Source of the DNA: Chlorella sorokiniana
Lineage: Eukaryota > Chlorophyta > Trebouxiophyceae > Chlorellales > Chlorellaceae
Direction: 5' to 3'
Assembly: GCA_025917655.1 (NCBI GenBank)
Contig: CP084615.1
Coordinates: 2,046,001-2,110,000 of the forward strand
Length of the DNA: 64,000 nt
Positions 22,257 to 33,544 of this stretch are shown here, one piece after another. The notes below the pieces were generated by a model. That model was not told where the DNA came from, did no database searches, and saw only the letters and a program-made list of their open reading frames with translations. The position numbers and the translations under genes were made by a program. Position 1 is the first letter of the stretch. Each line of letters opens with the position of its first letter.

Positions 22257-22833
22257 AGGCATGGCACGGCGGACCACCATCCAATGGGGCTCCATCGCAA
22301 CAGCGGCTGCAACGGGCCCTGCAGCATTTCCCGGACAGACTCGGACAAACCCTAGACTTGTTTGCTCTTCCCAATAAACCCACCCGGTTTTTCGACACAC
22401 GGTTCCAACCATCTGCCGTAAGCAGGGTGCTTTCAGCCTCCAACCTTGATTTCCCCGAATTCAGTTCATATTCCTATATTTGATGCATGCCATTTCATTA
22501 ACTGGCTCTCAGCCGACTGCTCAGTTAGCCAGGTTTGCTGGCTGATTGGGTGGCGGCTGTGCCTCTGGCTGACTGCTCAGTTGGCTGGGCTTTCCGGCTG
22601 ACTGGGCAAGGGGTGAGTCTCTGGCTGGTGTGAGCTTCAGCCACACCATCAGACGACCTTCAGCTAAAGAGGCAAGCCAGTGAAGGCATGCTTCATGCGA
22701 AGTAGCGAATCAATGGACAGCCAACCTTTTGCGATTGTGTTGTTTTGCACAGACAGCAGATCAGTTCAGGTCATGTCAGCGTAACAGGTCAGGTCAGCAA
22801 GCAAGGCAGCATGAAGCGGAATCGTGAATAAAA
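22257..22833. other. Convergent gap with a short tandem repeat
   Basis: Lies between the stop codons of the transporter and the small minus-strand gene. Apart from the tandem repeat at 22506-22635 and an AT-rich patch (22440-22500), nothing gene-like is visible. Confidence 0.5.
22506..22635. repeat. Degenerate ~57-bp tandem repeat, about 2.2 units
   Basis: Two imperfect units share the core CTGCTCAGTT followed by a GGCTGACTGGG-like segment. A third begins at about 22620. Similar GGCTGACC words occur in a transporter intron near 20830-20905. Simple local duplication. Confidence 0.6.
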
Positions 22834-23337
22834 TCATTCCCAACCTGGCCGTGAGTAGCCCAGCCAACCATTGCGGGTAGTGGGCAGCAGCGGCGGCGTC
22901 CATCGCCGGATGCCTGCTGCTTCGATGCATTGCAGCAGCAGCTCATGTTCTGTCTGCTCAAACATCTCCAGAACTCGCGGCGTAAGCTTGCCTTTTTCCA
23001 GCACAAGCTGTATGCATGGAGCAGCATGCATTCAGTGAGAAACACTGCGAAGACCTGTCCACATTAGCAGGGGCAGCACTGGCGGCAGCAGCGGCAGCAA
23101 CAGTGGCGGGTGCACATTTGACAGCTGATGTGGGGCGATGGCTGTTGCAACGCAGTAACAGGGCCGCTGAGCAACAATGTTTTCTGTGCCACACACCGCA
23201 AACAGGCTGCACACGAGTTCTTCTGGAACTGCTTGTCCCCTGGGGCCTATCAGGCGATGTACTTTGTCTATATTTGCCGCCAGACGTTCCAGAGATATAT
23301 CCACGAGCTTTGGAGGTCCTTTTGCACTGCTTGCCAT
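22834..23337 (-). CDS. Small conserved-looking protein of unknown function, two exons
   Basis: On the minus strand, an exon starting MASSAKGPPKLVDISLERLA, with VHRLIGPRGQAVPEELVCSL further on, is joined across an intron to LVLEKGKLTPRVLEMFEQTE. That second exon ends RRWTPPLLPTTRNGWLGYSR just before the stop at 22834. The acceptor is a clean CAG just before CTTGTGCTGG (about 23012). The product is about 110 residues, helical, with a basic Trp-rich C-terminus and no signal peptide or membrane segment. I do not recognise the family. Its start could lie further upstream. It ends convergently with the chromate transporter. Confidence 0.5.
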
Positions 23338-23483
23338 CCAGGAGCCTTGCGGCCTCACATGCGCGCGGTAAGGGGCTCAAAAGAACAGGATAAGTGATCC
23401 GGTCAGATATCGTAGCGATCAAGGTGAGTTAAACACTTGGAACCGCGTCACAGGTTGCGGCACACACCACCGCCTACTTGCAG

Positions 23484-25790
23484 CTCGGAGTGGAGAGTGG
23501 CAGTATGGTGCATGATACATCCGCCTTGGCTGCAGAGAGGGAGCAGGTGTGCTTTGTGCAGCTATGGGTCCGTGCCGCCTCGGTGCGCCAGGTGCGTTAA
23601 GACCTGCTTGGCTTCCCCATCCGCACCACGTCTCTTTGCAGCTGCTGAAGTTTGCAGTCCCCCCAGTCGGGCAGGAGCAGCTGGATGAGGTTCACGCTGG
23701 AATGCAGTCGCTGGCGATGGCATCATGCACTTTAAGCTCATTCCCGCTCTACTACAGAACTACCGCTATGCTGGCAGCTGCTGCATTTATTGGTGCAGGT
23801 TCAGATCTGGAACAAGGGTGACTCATGATGCAAGCCAATGGTCCTAGCTGTGGTGTGTCAGCCGACACACATGCAAGCCAGGCGTGAGCCTCGCCGCCCC
23901 CGCCGCGCTGCGCGGCCTCCGCAGACTGTTCGAAACCTGGGAGGCTTTCGACCGTTACCAGGGCATGCTGGTCAACTTTCCTGAGCGCCACATCATCCAT
24001 GTTCCATCGACGGTGAGCATCATCCTGCCCCGCGCGTGTTGTCGCCCGGCCCCTGCACCTCCCCAAGGCGTGAGTCGGTGTCCCCTGCCTGCCCTGTTAC
24101 AGAGTTACGTGCCGCGGAACTACAGCCGCTTTGATGCGGACCTGGCACGCTGGCACGCCGACCTGGTGGAAGTCTACGACTCTGCGGCGTCCATGGCGGT
24201 GGTGGGGCAGCTGTCGTCTGACCTGGGCCTGGAGTTCCACTTCCACCGCCAGGCGGGGGCGGAGCGCAGGGGTGAGGGCTTGCAAGAGCCTGCAGCCTGC
24301 TGGCCAGCAGCTGCATGGTCGGTTGACCCGCACAGGCAGCTGCTGCGGCGCCGACGCGCTGGCACCGCCGGCACTCCAACAGCTGGTTCCCTGGCCCCGC
24401 TGGCTGCTGGCTGGCCGCAGCGCTGAAGCAGGCCTTCTACGCGCCGCGCGACGTCTCCCTGCTCACCTACCTGGCGGCGTCGGTGCTGGTGCACACCACG
24501 AGCAGTGTGCCGCTGGCTCTGCTGGTGCTGGTGCTCAACGGCCTCAACCTGGGCATCTGCCTGCGCCTCAAGGGCAAGCGGGGGCAGCACGGCCGCGTGG
24601 GCAGCGCCAGCTTGTTGGGGCGCCACAGCCGTGGGGGCAGCACCAGCCTGGGTGGGGCAGCTTGTTTGGGGCGCCGAAGCCGCGGCGGTGGCGCCAGCCG
24701 GATGGGGCTGGACAACCTGCGCCAGGCACATGCCACGCTGCGTTGTCGAGTGTTGTTTGCCACACCGCGGATGAAGTGGTGACGCCTGTGGCAGAGCCCT
24801 GATGCTGCCGTACTGGCTGCCAAACTGTGTGCACGTGTGCCCCGTCCCCCTGCCGCTGCCCACGCAGCCCTGACTGACGCTCTGGCCAAATCTACGGAGC
24901 AGCTGCAGGAGGCGCAGCAGGGACTGCTGGCGCTGCCTCTGGAGGGCGGCCTGCAGGAGCTGCAGCAGCAGGCGGTGTGCCTGGCCAAGCTGGCAGCCAT
25001 GCAAGGCGCGTGGGAGGGCACCCAGTTTGGGTACAGGTGGGCGTGGCGGCCCGCTGCCGAGTGTGCTGCGCAGGCAGACCTGCACTGATGAACCGCTCGC
25101 GTGCAGGCAAACTCCCAGAGATGACGTGTCTTTTGTGATGTTAACGGCTAGTTTGCCAAGAGATCGCTGGGTATGCGCCGACCCCGTCCCCACCAGTCCA
25201 CTCCCTTGCCCTTTTTGCAGCATCACGCTGCCCCAGGTTGGCTCGCTGTCAGTTGCTGTCACGCTCATGGCATCGCTGGCGGCGGCCACCACAGTACGCT
25301 GCATCCAACACATCCTCAAAGGTGGGCAGCCAGCTATTGGAGCGCTACGTCGCCTGCGTGTCGCAGATCCGGCACCTGCTGGGCACCACCGGCCTGTCAC
25401 GCTCTTTGTCCCCCGCCTCATCCCCCGCCAACCTGCCTGCAGGTCTCCCACCCAAACTACGCCGCTTGTGTACTGGCCAAAGCCATGGCAGGCATGGCCA
25501 CGGGCACACCAAGAGGGAACACAGGAAGGCCGAGTAAGGTGGCGTCGGCAGCGGAACTCCTCCTCCCTGCTTTGCCCTGTTGCGCCGGCAGTTCAGGTTC
25601 ACGTGATAAACTTTCCAATATATTAAGATTAGGCTTACATGCATTAGACATTCTGAAACAGATTACTGATGGAGGCACATCAGGCCGTTCTGCTGTTCTG
25701 CCGACACCAGGCGTACCTGTGTGTACTGGGCTGTCAAGTGCTGCTACATCATCCTCCACGCTATCTCGTAGTACCGAAGGCTTCTCATGA
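23484..25790 (+). CDS. Unknown multi-exon membrane protein (5' end not resolved)
   Basis: Several exons with good splice borders can be chained, but I do not know the family. The first clear exon (23484-23591) encodes LGVESGSMVHDTSALAAERE and FVQLWVRAASVRQ. The next (from 23642) has LLKFAVPPVGQEQLDEVHAG and CTLSSFPLYYRTTAMLAAAA. Then come LFETWEAFDRYQGMLVNFPE, YVPRNYSRFDADLARWHADL and LSSDLGLEFHFH. A hydrophobic segment, LTYLAASVLVHTTSSVPLAL, continues through LVLVLNGLNLGICLRL and is a likely TM hairpin or long helix. It is followed by a coiled-coil-like Gln/Leu stretch, LTDALAKSTEQLQEAQQGLL. The last exons contain GSLSVAVTLMASLAAATTVR (second TM) and NYAACVLAKAMAGMATG. The first exon may be preceded by one ending at an AAG/gtgagt donor near 23425. 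The end is uncertain between about 25540 and 25790. Confidence 0.45.
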
Positions 25791-25823
25791 ATCGCCAAGG
25801 CAACTAGCGTTGATTGACGGAAC

Positions 25824-28800
25824 ATGCGACAGCTGCTGGAGAAGCGCAGCCTTCAACCCCGTGCTCTACTGTCTGCATGCTCCTCTGCTTCCCGCCATCA
25901 TACTTGTGGCGCTGCTACATGTAGGGTTTTAGCCTGGCACAATGGTCAGCGAAGCCGCCGCGGCTCGTTCCTGCCAGCGCCGCCAGTTCGCCTGAGTCGC
26001 TGGTTCGTGGGGCTCGCCCGAGCTCGCCAGGGCAGCAAGCATGGTGGCAGCGGAGGTGAATGGGGCAGCGACAACCGGCTGTCTCCAGGTGGCCAGGAGG
26101 AGCAGTGGCTGCCGGAGAACGCCAGCTACCTGGACCCTTGCAGCGGCCACGGCGCTCGGGATGCCTCGCAGCAGCCGGCCGCGTGGCAGCGCAGGCTGGA
26201 CGACGCGCTGGGGCGGCTGCAGTACCGCTACTTCAACTGGCGGCAGGACACGTGGTCCGACCTGCAGCTCTTTGTGGCGCTGAACAGCCTCGTGCTGGTC
26301 ACGGGGCGTGGCTGCAGGTGCGGCGCTGGCCATGCCACCTGGCGCCCGCTGCTGCTGCCTATGCACGTCAGGCGGCCTCCGCTCCCGCTCATGCCTGTGG
26401 GCTGCCGGGTGCGGCCTGCAGGGTGCCATCATCAGGCACATGGACGAGAGCGTGCAGCCGCCGCCTGAGGGTGCCTCCCCCTGGCGGTGGCCTGGTACCA
26501 TCTGTACCTCGTGCTTGAGGTGGTGCTTGGGTGAGTGGCGGGAACAACGGCTGAACCAGCGGCTGCTTGGGACAAGGGCCTTGCTCCAGGGCAGCGCTGC
26601 CGCTGTGTTGCCGAGCGAAGCGACTCTGCGGGCCTGCTGCGCCGTCATACGGCGAACCGAGCTAGCGGCTGCCGCCTGCAGGCAGGACCTCCCGCGGAGC
26701 AGGCGGGCTGGCCCAGCCAGCTCTTTGGCGCGTGCACCGCCATATTTGGCCTGGCCTCGTTCGCCCTGGTGCTTGCGCTGATTGAGCAGGTGGGGCGGGT
26801 GCATGGCCGCAAGGTGGCCATGCCCTTGGCTTGAGACTGACAGGCACAGGGGTAGGCGGGAAGGGGCGGGGCTAAGTTCTTCACTTTACAGACTGCGCCT
26901 GGGTGCGGCAGGTTGTGCTGGAGGTGCTGGAGTCCAACGTGAAGCGCGGCAGCGTGTGCTACGAGCGCGGGCACTGGGTGGTGCTGGCGTGGTGCGAGTC
27001 GCCGCGCGACATTGCCCAGCTGACGCGCATCCTGACCCAGCTGTGCGCCGCCAACCGGGCGGGCGGCGGCGGCGTGGCGGTGGTCCTCACGCAGCAGGTG
27101 AGGTGTGGCTGGCTTGCTTGGGTGAAGCACCTGTGCTGTGCCCCATCTCGTGCGCATGTGCTGACATGCACCGATGGTGCGATGTTGTGCCACGCGGGGT
27201 GCAGCGCGGCAAGCTGGAAATGGAGCAGCTGTTCAGAGAGGCGGTCCCGGAGGCGTACCGCTACGGCACGCAGGTCCGCCTTTGCTGCCAGCAACGCTGC
27301 CTGGTGCTGCCTGCCTCGGCCCGCCAAGCAGCTCATCCGCCTGGCGTCGGGCCCCGTTGTCCCGCCTGTGCAGTTTGTGTTTCGCCAGGGCAGCCCGCTT
27401 GATCCAGCGGCCCTGCGCATGGTGGCTGCCCGACGCGCGATCCGTCATTGTGTGCAGCGACAACAGGTGGCTGGCGCTTGTCCTGTTGCTTCCAGCTCGC
27501 AGTGCAGCCCTGGCCTGCAGCAAGCCGCTGCTTTGCCCGCAACAGCTGGCTCGGACCCCTCTGCTTTGATGCTGTGTGCGCGCCCCTCCTCCTCGGCTTC
27601 AGCAAGAGGAGCAGGGATGCGGATGCTCAAGTGCTGCGCGCCTGCGTGCTGCTGGACGAAGCTCTGCAAGCAGCGGCGCCAGCGGGGAGCGGCGGGGCCG
27701 CCCCACAGTGGTGGCCCAGGTGAAGACGGCAGGGGCGCTGCCGCTTCTGCGCTACGCGTGCAGCGCGCGGGTCATCCCCGTTCCCACCAGCAAGATCAAC
27801 GCGCGCAGGTGGGTTGCGCTGCTGGCGGCGACGGTGTTGTGATGATGTTCCGTTCTGACCTGCTAGAGCACAGCCTGAGTCACAACGCACTGACACGTGT
27901 GTCCCACCTCCTCCCAGGTATGTGCGCCTGCTGCACAACCCCATCACTGCTGTGTTGAGCCGCCACCTGCTGGACTTCTACTCCCCTGCCCACGCCTCCA
28001 TCGACAGCTGCCCCCAGGCTGCCGGCCTGCCCTTTGCCCAGCTCCACTTCCTCTTCCCAGGTGGGGGGCGGGCGGGCTCTGCGGGGGGCATGGTCACTTT
28101 TGGGGGCAGCATGGGGAGGGCTGGGGCTGGGGCGCCGCGCTGGCGTTTTCTGGCGCTCTATCAGGCGGGCGACGGCAGCCGCACAGCGTGAGCCGAGCCA
28201 CACATACTCAGGTGTCAAGTCAAACCCCGCTCGCCCTGCCGCTCCTGCTGCCTCTCCTGCACGGCTGCCCCCATCCGCCGCAGATGCTCTGGTGGTAGGG
28301 CTGGCCAGCGGCGGCTCGTACCGCCTGAACCCGCCGCCAGAGACGGTGGTGGGGCCTGGGGATGACGTCATCGCGCTGCGGCCGGAGAGGTGGGGCGGGC
28401 CGCCCGCCAGCAGCATGCCCTCGCGACGGATGCCCGCCCTGCTGCCCCTGCACCTATCATGAGATGACCTGCCTGAAGCTTGGCCTGCTGCATGCCTCGC
28501 CCGCCGTCAAAGCACACGCTGCGCGCTGCTCGCAGGTGGGCCGGCAGGCAGCGCAGCGCCCTGCCCGCCCCCTTCCCGCCGACCCTGGCCCTGGCTGGGA
28601 CGCCTGCCGCTACGTGATGCGCAGCCGCGACGAGCAGCCCCTGGGCTCCGGCTTGTGCGATTTCCACTTGTGCGCGGCCGTCAGCGGGCGGGCGGGGCAG
28701 CAGGGGCCGGATGCGCCGTTCCCTCGGCGCCTCCCACCCGCGGCCGTTGCCTCGCCGGGGTCAGGCCCCGCGGCGCCCAGCGGCGCGGAGCCCTTCCAGG

Positions 28801-30733
28801 GCAGCCGGCAGGGCCTGTACCTGCCGGTGCAGTACAGCAGCGCGCAGCTGGCAGCTGCGGACGAGCTGCTGGTGTGCGGGTGGATGGGGCAGACGTTCAT
28901 GTGGGAGCTGATGGCGGAGCTGGACCACTCCCACCAGGTGGCAGGCAGAGGGGGTGGGGGGGCAGCTGGGCCGCGGTGGCCCAAACAGCCCAGCTCAGCC
29001 CTGCTGACAGCCCTGCCCGGGGCCCCCTGCAGGCTCTGCCCGCCGGCAGCCGCGTCGTTTTATTCAACGAGCACCCCTGGACCTCAGAGTACCTGAGTGA
29101 GCCTGATTGATCACAAATTACAAAGAAACGGAGGCGCCGGTTTTGATGCGCAGCCAAACAAGCCACGCACCCACGCTGCGCTGTGCAGGGGCGCGCAGCG
29201 AGGAGCACGGCATCCGCAGCCTGCAGCTGGCCCACGTGCGGGGGACCCGCGGTCGCGCTGCGACATGCAGAGCCTGGTGGACGTGTCGCGCTTCCGCGCC
29301 GCCATCGTGGTGTGCGGTAAGCGGGCTGTGCTGCGCCGGGCAGGGGCTGCAGCCGCCGAGCGCAGCACGACCCGCTGCTCAAACTGGTGCTGCTGCCCGT
29401 GCAGACTCGTACTGGGCCGGGGCTGGTGACTCGGGGACGACCGGGCGGCGGCGGCGGCCTGCACCTGCTGTCCCAGGCCGAGATGCTTAGCCTGGACTCC
29501 GCCATGCTCATGGTGCAGCTGAACATCAGGCTGCTGCTGGAGGTGGGTGTTTTGGGGGGTGTTGGGAAGGGGAGGGGGGCCGTTCGCAGGGGAATGCCTC
29601 ATGTGTGGGGCACCCGCCTCTGCTGGCCGGCCGTCAACGCCTGCTGGCCCAGCCGTGCGCAGGAGGCCGGCCGCCCCGCCATCAACATCATCTGCGAGAA
29701 GCTCACGTACGTGGGGTCGACGCGCTTCGAGGACGACAGCCGCCTGCCGCTGGGCAGCGCCGTCAACTCGGCCAGCTACGCCGCCAAAGCGCTGACGCAG
29801 GCGGGCGCGCGATGCGCCGAGCCGCAGCCGCGCCGCTGCCTGCCCTCCTCTGCCGCCCGCTCGCCGCCTCTGCCGGCTGTGCAAGGCTCCTCCGCCGCGC
29901 CTGCCCGCGGCGCTGCTCCGTCTCACACGGCCTGCTGCATGCCCGCCACTGCGCCAGGTGGCAGCTGAGCCTCGCTTCTTGGCGGCGTACATGTCCCTGG
30001 GCAGGGAGAGCGACCTGGTGGTGCAGGACGCGTCCGCCTTTGCTGCCGAGGGGGAGCAGCTCAGCTTCCTGCAGCTGCAGGCCCGCGCCGCCTCTGTGCG
30101 CCAGGTGAGCGGCACATGGGCGCCCCGCTGCGCGCCCCAGGTGCCTGCTGCAGCCCCGCCTGGCCCTCCTTTGTCCAAGCGAGCCCCTTCCAATGGTTGG
30201 TGCGTGCAGGTTGTCATGGGTTGGTACCGCATTCCAGCCACCGCCGCGCAGCCGATTGAGATGGTGGTCAACCCTCAAGGACTGGAGGAGCGAGGCCTGG
30301 TGGGTGCTCTGTGGGGGATGCAGCTTGACCGGCATAGGCGCCCGCTTGCTCCGGACACCTGCCCTAATCGTAGGCCTGCCAGCTGGCTCGCGCCTGCGCA
30401 CTAGGTGGGGCAAAGCGGCAACACCGCCTGTTCGGCTGTGGCTGTGCTGTGCTGCAGGTGCGGGTGTGGAACAGCGGCGACTCACGCTGCAAGCTCATCA
30501 CGTTGGCATTGATCAAGTTGTCTGCAGCTCCGGATGGGGGGCTGATGGCAGCAGGCAGCACAGTGCCTGGGCAGTTGACTGGGCGGGCAGCAGCAGCGCA
30601 GCAGAGAGCGACTGGCAAGCTGCAGCCATGCCCGTGTTGCCACCTTCACAATCACAATGACGCTATGTTAATATCATCACACCGCTACATGCACTCCTTT
30701 GGCTTCTGGGGACTTTGGCGCGCGTTGCGATGA
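25824..30733 (+). CDS. CASTOR/POLLUX (DMI1)-like cation channel with RCK domains
   Basis: Homolog of the plant CASTOR/POLLUX/DMI1 channels, which in land plants sit in the nuclear envelope and support nuclear calcium spiking. The N-terminus (from MRQLLEKRSLQPRALL) is basic, Ser/Ala-rich and nearly free of acids, so it could be a plastid transit peptide. First helix: DLQLFVALNSLVLVTG. Pore-region helices: LAVAWYHLYLVLEVVLG and FGACTAIFGLASFALVLALI. RCK1 starts RGHWVVLAWCESPRDIAQLT and continues EMEQLFREAVPEAYRYGTQ, FRQGSPLDPAALRMVAARRA and IVCSDN. The middle has VRLLHNPITAVLSRHLLDFY and GGSYRLNPPPETVVGPGDDV. The second RCK-like half has ELLVCGWMGQTFMWELMAEL and SRVVLFNEHPWTSEYL, then AEMLSLDSAMLMVQLNIRLL, INIICEKLT and RFLAAYMSLGRESDLVVQDA. 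The C-terminus has MGWYRIPATAAQPIEMVVNP. The frame slips at CCCCC 26477-26481, before the second helix. The potassium-type filter is not evident. Confidence 0.82.
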
Positions 30734-31150
30734 TGGCGGCGGCAGCACAGCAGCAGCAGTACTTTGTACTCCAGCCCCTCGAATCTGGAGTGTTGTTGGG
30801 CTCAAAACTTGCTCACCTACCACCCTGTACATGCAGCCAACTCCGATGACGTCGAGCGCTGTGTTGGTGAGTCCCTGCTGCACTTCAGCTTCCAGAAAGC
30901 CGTGCGCTTTCGTGAGTTCCTTATCTTCATGGTTTCCCACCCGCGAGGTACCGCGGGCATGTCAGGCTTGCTTACAAGCGGGGTCAGCACAGTATCGTTG
31001 CGACAGCGCGGCTGTGAGCGAACCTCTCAGCCCCGGTCATGTACACAGCTCGTGATTATGCACAAACACATTGGAGTGAGCTGCGCCTCGGCCCTGGGCC
31101 ACAGGCCCCTGCAAGTCTGCTGACGCCCGCCGTTGCGTTCTCCCGTTCAG
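30734..31150 (+). other. Unassigned stretch between channel and RRM genes
   Basis: May hold the 5' exons of the RRM gene. ATGs at 30731 and 30734 open a short frame, MAAAAQQQQYFVLQPLESGV, typical of a protein start. A following frame near 30840-30940 reads ANSDDVERCVGESLLHFSFQ then KAVRFREFLIF, weakly like the core of a PITH domain. I could not chain these to the RRM exons with confidence. Confidence 0.35.
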
Positions 31151-33334
31151 GTCACTGGCATCGATGCCACCACCAACTGCAGCGAGCTGCAGGCTCTCTT
31201 CAGCTCGTGCGGCCCCATAACGCAGGCGGCTACGGTGGTCCCTGGCCCGGACGGCTCCCCTTGCGCTGCCGTGCTCGTCTTTGCCGACCCGTCGGCGGCC
31301 GACGCCGCTGCCGACCTGTTTGAGGGGCACCCGTGGGCGGGTGCCTTTCTCGAAGTGAAGCTGGCCAACGACAATGCCGTGGCCAGGCTGACAGCTGCGC
31401 TTGCTGACCTCACGGCGACTCCAGCCAGCAAAGCTCCCCAGGTGATGAGCCTCGGGCGCAGTAGGAAGGCGAGCGCACCGCCGCAGGACGCGTGCATGAC
31501 TACCTGACCGCCGTTGGTGGTGTGTTGCACCCGCTGCTCACCTTTGCCGTGTGTTGCACCCGCTGTCCTTGCAGGACGTGCCACCAGCACCCACCAACCC
31601 AGCCCCTGCCGCTGCCACTGCCGCGGCACCAATGATTCCATTCCCAGGCGGTGGCGCAGTGCCGGTGCCGGCACCCTTTGAGGCCCCGGATCCGGAGGCG
31701 TCGATGCCTGCAGCCCCCCGGCACGCCTCCGCCTGGAAGCTCGGCTGAGCCACCCCCTTTGCCGACTACGATCCCAAAGACTGGCTGCCACCCGCGGACT
31801 GGAACCCAGCCCCGCGCCGGTGCAGCCCGCGCAGCCAGCCCCCGTCCCCGCCCCCGGCCCCACGCCCTTCAAACCCGCGCAGCCACCGTCATTCGCGGCT
31901 GCAGCGTCCGCCGCCAAGAGGGCCGCCGTGGGGCGTGCCCCGGCGGGCGCTCCTGCCTCGCCGCGGGCGCCCGAATGGGAGAGCGACGAGCGGTGCCACA
32001 TCTACATCAAAAACCTGCGGGCAGGCGTGTCTGCCGACGACTTGAAGGCCTACTTCTGCAGGTGAGGCAGGCTTGTGCCGTATCACCGCCCCTGCTGCGC
32101 TCCTTGTGCAGCGATGTGCAGCAGGGTGCCGCCGCTCGCTAGCCGCTCGCCCAAACCCCACGCGCTGCCCGCTGTCGCCTGCGTCGCTGACGCGGCCCGC
32201 TGTCCAAGCAGGTTTGGGCCCCTGGCTGACGCGTCTTCCGTGCCCAAGCAGCGCATCGGCTTCCTAACCTTTGCCCGCGGGGACGACGGCGCACGGTGCT
32301 TGGAGGCCGTCAACGGATGCACGGTGAGGCCGCCCGCCCGCTCTGCTCTGAGCCCGCCGCGCCCCCTGTCCTGCCTCGGCCATTCTTGCCTGCGTGATGT
32401 GCGCGCTGCGGGCGGCTCGCCTGGGCTGCTGTGCTCATGCCCAGCATGCTTGCTGCCTGTCAACACTCGTGTGTGCAGGTGCCTGGTCTGAGCCCCAGCG
32501 GAAGCGAGCCGCTGGCGCTTCAGTTCCGCAGGCTGGATGTTGTCCGCAGCCACCTGAACAGGTGAGTGGGTGGGGTTTTGTGGAAGGCTGACCTGCGCAT
32601 CACCTCCCCCTCCCCGCAGGGAACCCTCGCCTGGCTGCCTGCCTCACACGACACTGACCCGCACCTGCCTCCCAACACGCACCCTGCCTCCCATCCTGCC
32701 TGCGTCGCAGGCGTTCCGATATCGCGCCGGAGCCCACCACGCGTCTCTTCATCGGCCACTTCCCTCGCAACACCAAGAAGGCCGACCTGCGTGAACACCT
32801 GGGCAGGTGGGCAGTGGATGTCGGGTGCCTGTGGAAGCGGGTGGCAGCGTGCGCCGTGCGCTGCGGCAGGCTTGGCGCCAACCAACACGCCGCGGCTGCC
32901 CTGCCCGCACCCGCCCCGGCCTGCAGGTACGGCGAGCTGACCGAGGTGATACTGGGCGGCGGCGAGGACGGCGGCGAGCTCTTTCTGCTTTGCGCAGTAC
33001 AAGTAAGTGGGGGCTGAAGGGTTGGGGTAGTGGCCTGCTGGGCGGCGGGCAGGGATGGGATGTTTGTTGGGGGTGGGGGGAGGACGGCGGGATGGGGGAT
33101 GGGGGTTGATTGACAGGGAGCCTGGAAGCAGCTGCGCTGGAAGCTGCAAGCACGATCAGTTCGCAGGCTGGCTCAAGTCAGCCCATCTGGGTGCTGCCCC
33201 TTTTGCTGCCACGCATGTGCAGGCGTGTGCAGGACTCTGCGCGAGCCCAGCGCGCCATCCATGGCCACACCCTGCCCCTGCTGGCGGGCAGTCGCACTCT
33301 GATTGCGGCGTTCAAGGAGCCGCGGCGTTGTTGA
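31151..33334 (+). CDS. RNA-binding protein with three RRM domains (5' end not resolved)
   Basis: Three RNA-recognition motifs in series. RRM1 begins at the acceptor at 31151: VTGIDATTNCSELQALFSSC, then CAAVLVFADPSAADAAADLF. A Pro/Ala-rich linker follows (about 31575-31960). RRM2: RCHIYIKNLRAGVSADDLKA, then FGPLADASSVPKQRIGFLTF and GARCLEAVNGCTV. RRM3: TRLFIGHFPRNTKKADLREH, then YGELTEVILGGGEDGGEL, completed by the final exon RVQDSARAQRAIHGHTLPLL and LIAAFKEPRRC, with the stop at 33332-33334. IYIKNL and LFIGHF are the RNP2 strands. RRM3 seems to change frame near 32985, where a CFAQYK-like RNP1 would be expected. Several RRMs joined by Pro/Ala linkers suggest an mRNA-processing or hnRNP-like role; no finer assignment is safe. 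The initiator exon is probably within 30731-31150. Confidence 0.68.
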
Positions 33335-33544
33335 CAGCGCAGACTTGTTGCTGGGTGCAGGCTGCACGCCTGCCCTGCCATCCCTCAGCCGCATGCCGTG
33401 CCCGGGCCACAGCGGGCTGCGGGACAAACAAGCGCTGCACTTGACATCTCGCATCTCCCCTCTCCATGTCCAGTCTGTTGTTTGTGAACACTCTCGGCTT
33501 TCCAGTTGACTCCAGCACGTTGCGCATCCTCCCAGGACACAATC

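Noticed and set aside
23016-23393. Plus-strand open frame overlapping the small minus-strand gene
   Set aside because: It mirrors the minus-strand exons and intron, which have good splice sites and patterned protein sequence; the plus frame has none.
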